Assembly: GCA_039602395.1 (NCBI GenBank)
Contig: JBCNJP010000007.1
Location: 120,500,957-120,564,956, forward strand
Length of the DNA: 64,000 nucleotides
DNA from: Deinandra increscens subsp. villosa
Lineage: Eukaryota; Streptophyta; Magnoliopsida; Asterales; Asteraceae
Direction of reading: 5' to 3'
Shown: positions 60,040-64,000 of the stretch, in pieces
Numbering within the stretch: the first letter of the stretch is position 1
How the letters are laid out: each line of letters starts with the position of its first letter
Translations under genes and position numbers: made by a program
Notes under the pieces: model-generated
Told to the model about the DNA's origin: nothing
Database searches by the model: none
What the model saw: only the letters and a program-made list of their open reading frames with translations

Positions 60040-60385
60040 GGTTTCTTTTTTCCAAGGCACCCTGGCAACGGCGCCATTTTAATAACGGATGTCGTGGTTC
60101 ACTTCAAAAACCTAAATTACCTAGGTAGCTAGGGTAAATCAGATATCTTATCCACGAGGAGTATGTGGTCACTGTTATATAATATAACTTATTTGATTAT
60201 ATAACTAGATTAAACTAATTAAACTAAAAAACTAAAAAGTGTAAAAGTTGATTTTTTTTTATTTTAATAGAAAATAATAATGAGAATAATAAAGATATGA
60301 TCACACCAGGGTTTAGGTTAGCAGTAGACAACATAAACTTAGTTTGATTATTATGAAACTGTTTAGTTTTTTAGTTTAATTTAGT
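60040..60385 (-). mobile_element. Gypsy LTR/leader remnant with PBS (right arm)
   Basis: The minus strand has TGGCGCCGTTGCCAGGGTG at 60058-60076, close to the standard tRNA-Asp type PBS. It is better kept than the left-arm copy at 12360. The CTCCTCGTGGATAAGATAT leader lies before it (about 60142-60165). Confidence 0.68.
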
Positions 60386-60393
60386 TAACCAGC

Positions 60394-61129
60394 CAGGGGC
60401 GGAACTAGAAATTTTTTTGAGGGGGTCCACAACTTTTTTTATGAAGTCACTAGTTTTAGATGTTTCAGTTTCATATAAACGTACATAAAGAAATTTGGTC
60501 TATTACTTACTAAATAGTTTTAATGCAGGCGCGCGTTGCGACACGACATTGCGAGTAAAGGAAAAAATAATTGATTAAAAAAACTCTACATGATTTGATA
60601 AAAAAATATATACCGTAACATTGACAACGATATGATAGTAAAAAAAATAATAGTAAATGACTTGAAATGAAGAGAAGGGAAAAAATAACGCGTGAAGAAA
60701 AATAATATGACAAAATGTTTGTCTATAAAAAAAATCTATAGTTTTATATATTGTAATGTTTCATTATAAAAGGGTCTAGAATTAATGTATTTAAAAAGAA
60801 TGGTCTATAATGAAAGTAAATAAAAAAGAGGTGGAAAATGAAGTACCCTCATTTACTTTTCTCATTTATAGCACTAAAATTAATAAAGAAAGCTGAGGAA
60901 AAAAATATTGAGGACAAAATTTGAACTTGCACCCTTCAAAATTAAACAAGGGTTCTTACCACTAGGCTAATTGCTTGCTTGCTTTGTTTCATTTTCACAA
61001 ACCATGTATTTATTAACTCCTTTTCACAAACTTTTTTTTATAAAAAACCATTTACATAATTTTTCACTTTGCGTATGAGGCTGAGGGGGTCCACGGGGAC
61101 CCCCTGGGCCTAAAAAGGGTCCGCCCCTG
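60394..61129. mobile_element. hAT-type non-autonomous element, right arm only
   Basis: Ends CAGGGGCGGAACTAG and GGGTCCGCCCCTG are inverted. The target TAACCAGC (60386-60393) recurs as TAACCAAC (61130-61137), 8 bp with one mismatch. The left arm shows the intact site near 12052. The minus strand contains tRNA-like TAGCCTAGTGGTAAGAACC and GTGCAAGTTCAAAT (60930-60985). No transposase. Confidence 0.87.
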
Positions 61130-61689
61130 TAACCAACATCCTCTAGATTCCTTGGTCTTGTATGAGTACTTCACTATAATTCGTAACCATATCGGTGTAT
61201 TTGCAATATAATAATGTCAAATAGAGTGAATCTACAATACATCAATCACACCCAAGATCCATGACTCAACCCAAAATCTTAAGATGAAAGAAAAATCTTC
61301 AAGAAAGAATGAAAGAAAAATGTTAAACCATGGTTGTTTTCCTGCAAGTGTATACAAAGAGAAGGAAGAAAAAGATGTGAACACTCAACCTTACTTTAGT
61401 GAGTTGTTTGATTAATAGGTTAAAATAGATATTCAAGCTGTTCAAAAAGAAAAAGATATTATTCAAGCATCGGGTCGACCTAATAGATTTTGGTTCGTTT
61501 TCAGTTTTCTTTCAACCGTTAAGTGAATTAAATCTGATTCCAAACACTATATTATCACATTAACATTCTATTTTATTAGTAAAACAAGTAGGTTGTTTGA
61601 ATTAAACATCCACTCTAAACGACTTTCAATCTGTGTGGCCCGTATGACATGTTTGTTTTTTAGCCATGTTTTTATTATACATTTGATAC

Positions 61690-61795
61690 ACTCATGTCTG
61701 GCTGTCTGTGGGGTGGACCCTCATCTCCTCCTCTACGGAGGTAGGATAGGTGCGCGATGTCCTAACCCATCGTGACCAACATCACCGTTCTAAAA
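61690..61795. repeat. Short insertion in right arm, SINE-like
   Basis: About 105 bp from TCATGTCTGGCTGTCTGTGG to CATCACCGTTCTAAAAAAAA replace a short AACCAAT stretch of the left arm (about 11505). The A-run suggests a retroposed tail on the plus strand. A clear target duplication is not seen. Confidence 0.45.
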
Positions 61796-62825
61796 AAAAC
61801 ATAAAACATAACTTTTAAGTACCTATTTTAACATATTAATCAAATATTTTTATTAGTAAATGGTTGAAATTTCCATATAGCATGTTGTCATTGTTCTAAG
61901 TACCTATTTTAACATATTAATCAAATATTTTTTGATTCGACCCGTTTGACCTTATCTATTAGTATAATTTTCTCATCCGACCTATACTGGTCTCACCTAA
62001 CTTTGACACCCACTTTAAAAAAAAATCCTGGATTTGTCACTGCTTTCCCACCCTAGCTACATTTATTTAGGCTGCCCCCAAACATGACGTCGGCCGAAGC
62101 TCTTTCACATTCACTAGATGGACCCAACAACCCACCATTCCACCTGTTATCCCAACACAAAATTAGAACCCAGCCTATCACTCCCCCCCCCCCCCCCCCC
62201 CTAACGTTGGCAACTCATTTCCATGTTATCGCAAGTTTGACCAGTCAAACCAGTGACCAGAGGCTACGACGGTTCAGGGGTGCCAGGTTTAGTGTACTCC
62301 CGACCTGATTTTTTACCCGGCGATTCTTATGGTTCAGCCGGCCCAAACCCGGAACCGGACACTAATTGAACCGGTTTTTAAGACTTTTTTGCATACAACA
62401 CTCCAATGTAGTTTCTTTTGGATAAATATAGTTTGATTAAAACTTATATAGATGGTTTTTTTGGATAATTGTAATGTGTTTAAGACTTTGTTGAAGGTTT
62501 TTTTTATATATTTATCGTATTTGAAACTTTATAAATTATATATTTTAAATTTACATGTTTGAATAGTTAATCGAATTCGACCTTCTAGACCAATCTAGAT
62601 CAACTGGTTGAACTTTTTTGACAAAAATCCGATCCGGTTTCAAAATCCAATTTTAAAGTAGCTATCTTCTATCACACCAGACCTCTAGACTTGCCTCCAC
62701 CCTTGAACATGCTTTTTAATCTTCTTTTTTTTCCTCACTTCGCACCCTAATTTTTTCTTTTTTATAGTAATATTTGTGTTATTTGAATATTAAAATTTAT
62801 TTTTTGTGTTCTTTTTTCTTTTACA

Positions 62826-63359
62826 ACTTTTAAAATTTAATGTCCTAATACACATTGTCAAATATACTATTGCGATGCAGTTATTTTTATATATGTACGT
62901 TTCGAAATAAACTTGATTCAAAACCGTGTCAATTTTACGTTTTGATCAAAATCAAAACGGGTTAAATATGATATACTTTTATTTTTATTTTTCTTAAATA
63001 CGTTTTTGTGTTCTTAATATTCATTTTAACGACGTTAGTTTTCTCCGTTTTTTCAATATACCGTCGAAAATTCACTTGCTTCCATTTAAATAGTTAATCA
63101 CGTTTTTTTCTAAGCATTTTTCCATCCATCACATTTCAAAACTTCCATGATTGGGGTCCATAAATATATTATTGAATATAGCCGACAAAACAAACAATGT
63201 ATTATTACATTAGTTTACAAACATGTCATCCAAATACTGAAATACAGAAGTTAGATGAGCACTAGCTTCTTGTTTTGAAATCTGACTTATTGAATGTTCA
63301 CAAAACATATATATTAAACACAAATATCAACTATTTTGAGGATGGCTGCTCTTTCAAAC
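62826..63359. other. Noncoding interval between right arm and cupin pseudogene
   Basis: AT-rich DNA without repeat ends or coding. It is the downstream flank of the cupin gene. Confidence 0.5.
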
Positions 63360-64000
63360 CTAAATAGTTGGAGGGACTATAATGATACTTTTTAAATTCT
63401 TCGACTTAAAATGCTTGTTCGGATTTTGGAGTAACATTTAAAGCCGCCTGTAGAACCACCGGAGACAATGCCTTCCATACTGATGTGTTTCCAGCTAGTT
63501 GTTCAAAGCCAGGTCTTTAAAAAAAAAGTAAACATTTAACTTAAAAGTGGCCAAAAAATCATTTTTTGCTTTAATGAGAGCATTGAGGAAAAATATAACT
63601 ACTTACTTGGAAGAAGTTACTACAGAGAAAACTTCCATTCCACTTTCATCAGCAATCTCTAAGGTAGCAAAGAACTGAGGAACAATGAACAAGTCGCCTT
63701 CTTCGACTTTACTGTCCAGGGCAGGCTTTCCTTCGCTGCCCACAACGTTAATCCGACCACCTCCCTTACAAACATAACATATCTGGACCGATCCATCGGC
63801 TACATAACTTGGTGCCAACACAGCATTCCCCTCCAACTTCACAAACTTCGCGCTTAGATCGATCTCACCGAGCATAGAGCAAGTTCTTTTCGGTCAAGGA
63901 ATTGGTAACTCCACCACCTTTCACAACAACCTCACCCAATGGATCGCCAATGGTGGCATACAACTTATCTTTGGTGCCTTTACTCGGTTCCGGAAACGTG
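63360..64000 (-). pseudogene. Cupin (11S globulin-like, At1g07750-type) gene, 3' part, frameshifted
   Basis: This family has two beta-barrel cupin domains related to seed globulins; its biochemical role is unclear. Minus strand: TFPEPSKGTKDKLYATIGDP, then GEVVVKGGGVTNSLTEKN (64000-63876), then, in another frame, MLGEIDLSAKFVKLEGNAVL, YVCKGGGRINVVG and GDLFIVPQFFATLEIAD to a donor at 63606. After a short intron an acceptor at 63515 leads into PGFEQLAGNTSVWKALSPVV and NVTPKSEQAF, then a stop at 63406-63408. The first frame change falls at about 63876. An extra T near 63408 explains the early stop, since the family's C-terminal pattern (F.SK....PP) continues in the next frame to 63360. The 5' part is outside the window. 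Confidence 0.8.

Larger units (their letters stand above)
39422..62825 (-). repeat. Right inverted arm (pairs with 6632-17587)
   Basis: Reverse complement of the left arm, interrupted by a 15.1-kb Helitron composite (41336-56457), a MITE (56917-57500), a hAT element (60394-61129) and a roughly 105-bp insertion (61690-61795), and lacking the left arm's Helitron at 7526-11468. Unlike the left arm, it is continuous with the terpene synthase contig. Confidence 0.9.

Overview
The window is nuclear DNA of a flowering plant, and the protein-coding pieces fit the daisy family (Asteraceae). That placement is inferred from the look of the terpene synthase, Harbinger and Gypsy fragments; no database search was run. 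The DNA is AT-rich and crowded with transposons, its genes are intron-split, and there are no bacterial-style operons. Two runs of exactly 500 N (463-962 and 17607-18106) are scaffold gaps, so the window is three contigs joined: 1-462, 963-17606 and 18107-64000.

Only one gene looks intact: a seven-exon TPS-b type terpene synthase on the minus strand (38593 down to 32213). It has a plastid transit peptide, a DDxxD motif, an NSE/DTE motif and canonical exon sizes. Most of its exon 3 occurs again, identical over 462 bases, at 1-462. At the far right (63360-64000, minus) lies the 3' part of a cupin gene broken by two frameshifts.

The main large-scale structure is a pair of inverted arms. The left arm is 6632-17587. 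The right arm, 39422-62825, is its reverse complement with extra insertions. Comparing the arms gives near-nucleotide empty sites for a left-arm Helitron (7526-11468) and, in the right arm, a 15.1-kb Helitron composite (41336-56457), a hAT element (60394-61129) and a Tourist-like MITE (56917-57500). The composite is nested: the outer Helitron holds a second Helitron (41537-46564) and a young Copia retrotransposon (50371-56290), and the Copia element holds a hAT element (50745-51920). Because the left arm lies on a separate contig, the arms could be a real inverted duplication or an alternative haplotype scaffolded in reverse.

Other regions: 963-6624 holds a Helitron carrying a spliceable exon of a prostaglandin-E-synthase-2-like gene, a roughly 700-bp tandem repeat and a LINE fragment. 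18107-24200 holds a Helitron, a LINE remnant, a Harbinger deletion derivative and a foldback. 24231-29640 holds Gypsy debris. 29791-31706 holds three different palindromic elements, each bordered by (TA)n microsatellite. 34870-36240 holds two more large palindromes inside terpene synthase intron 3. Most of the window is therefore noncoding mobile DNA around one specialised-metabolism gene.
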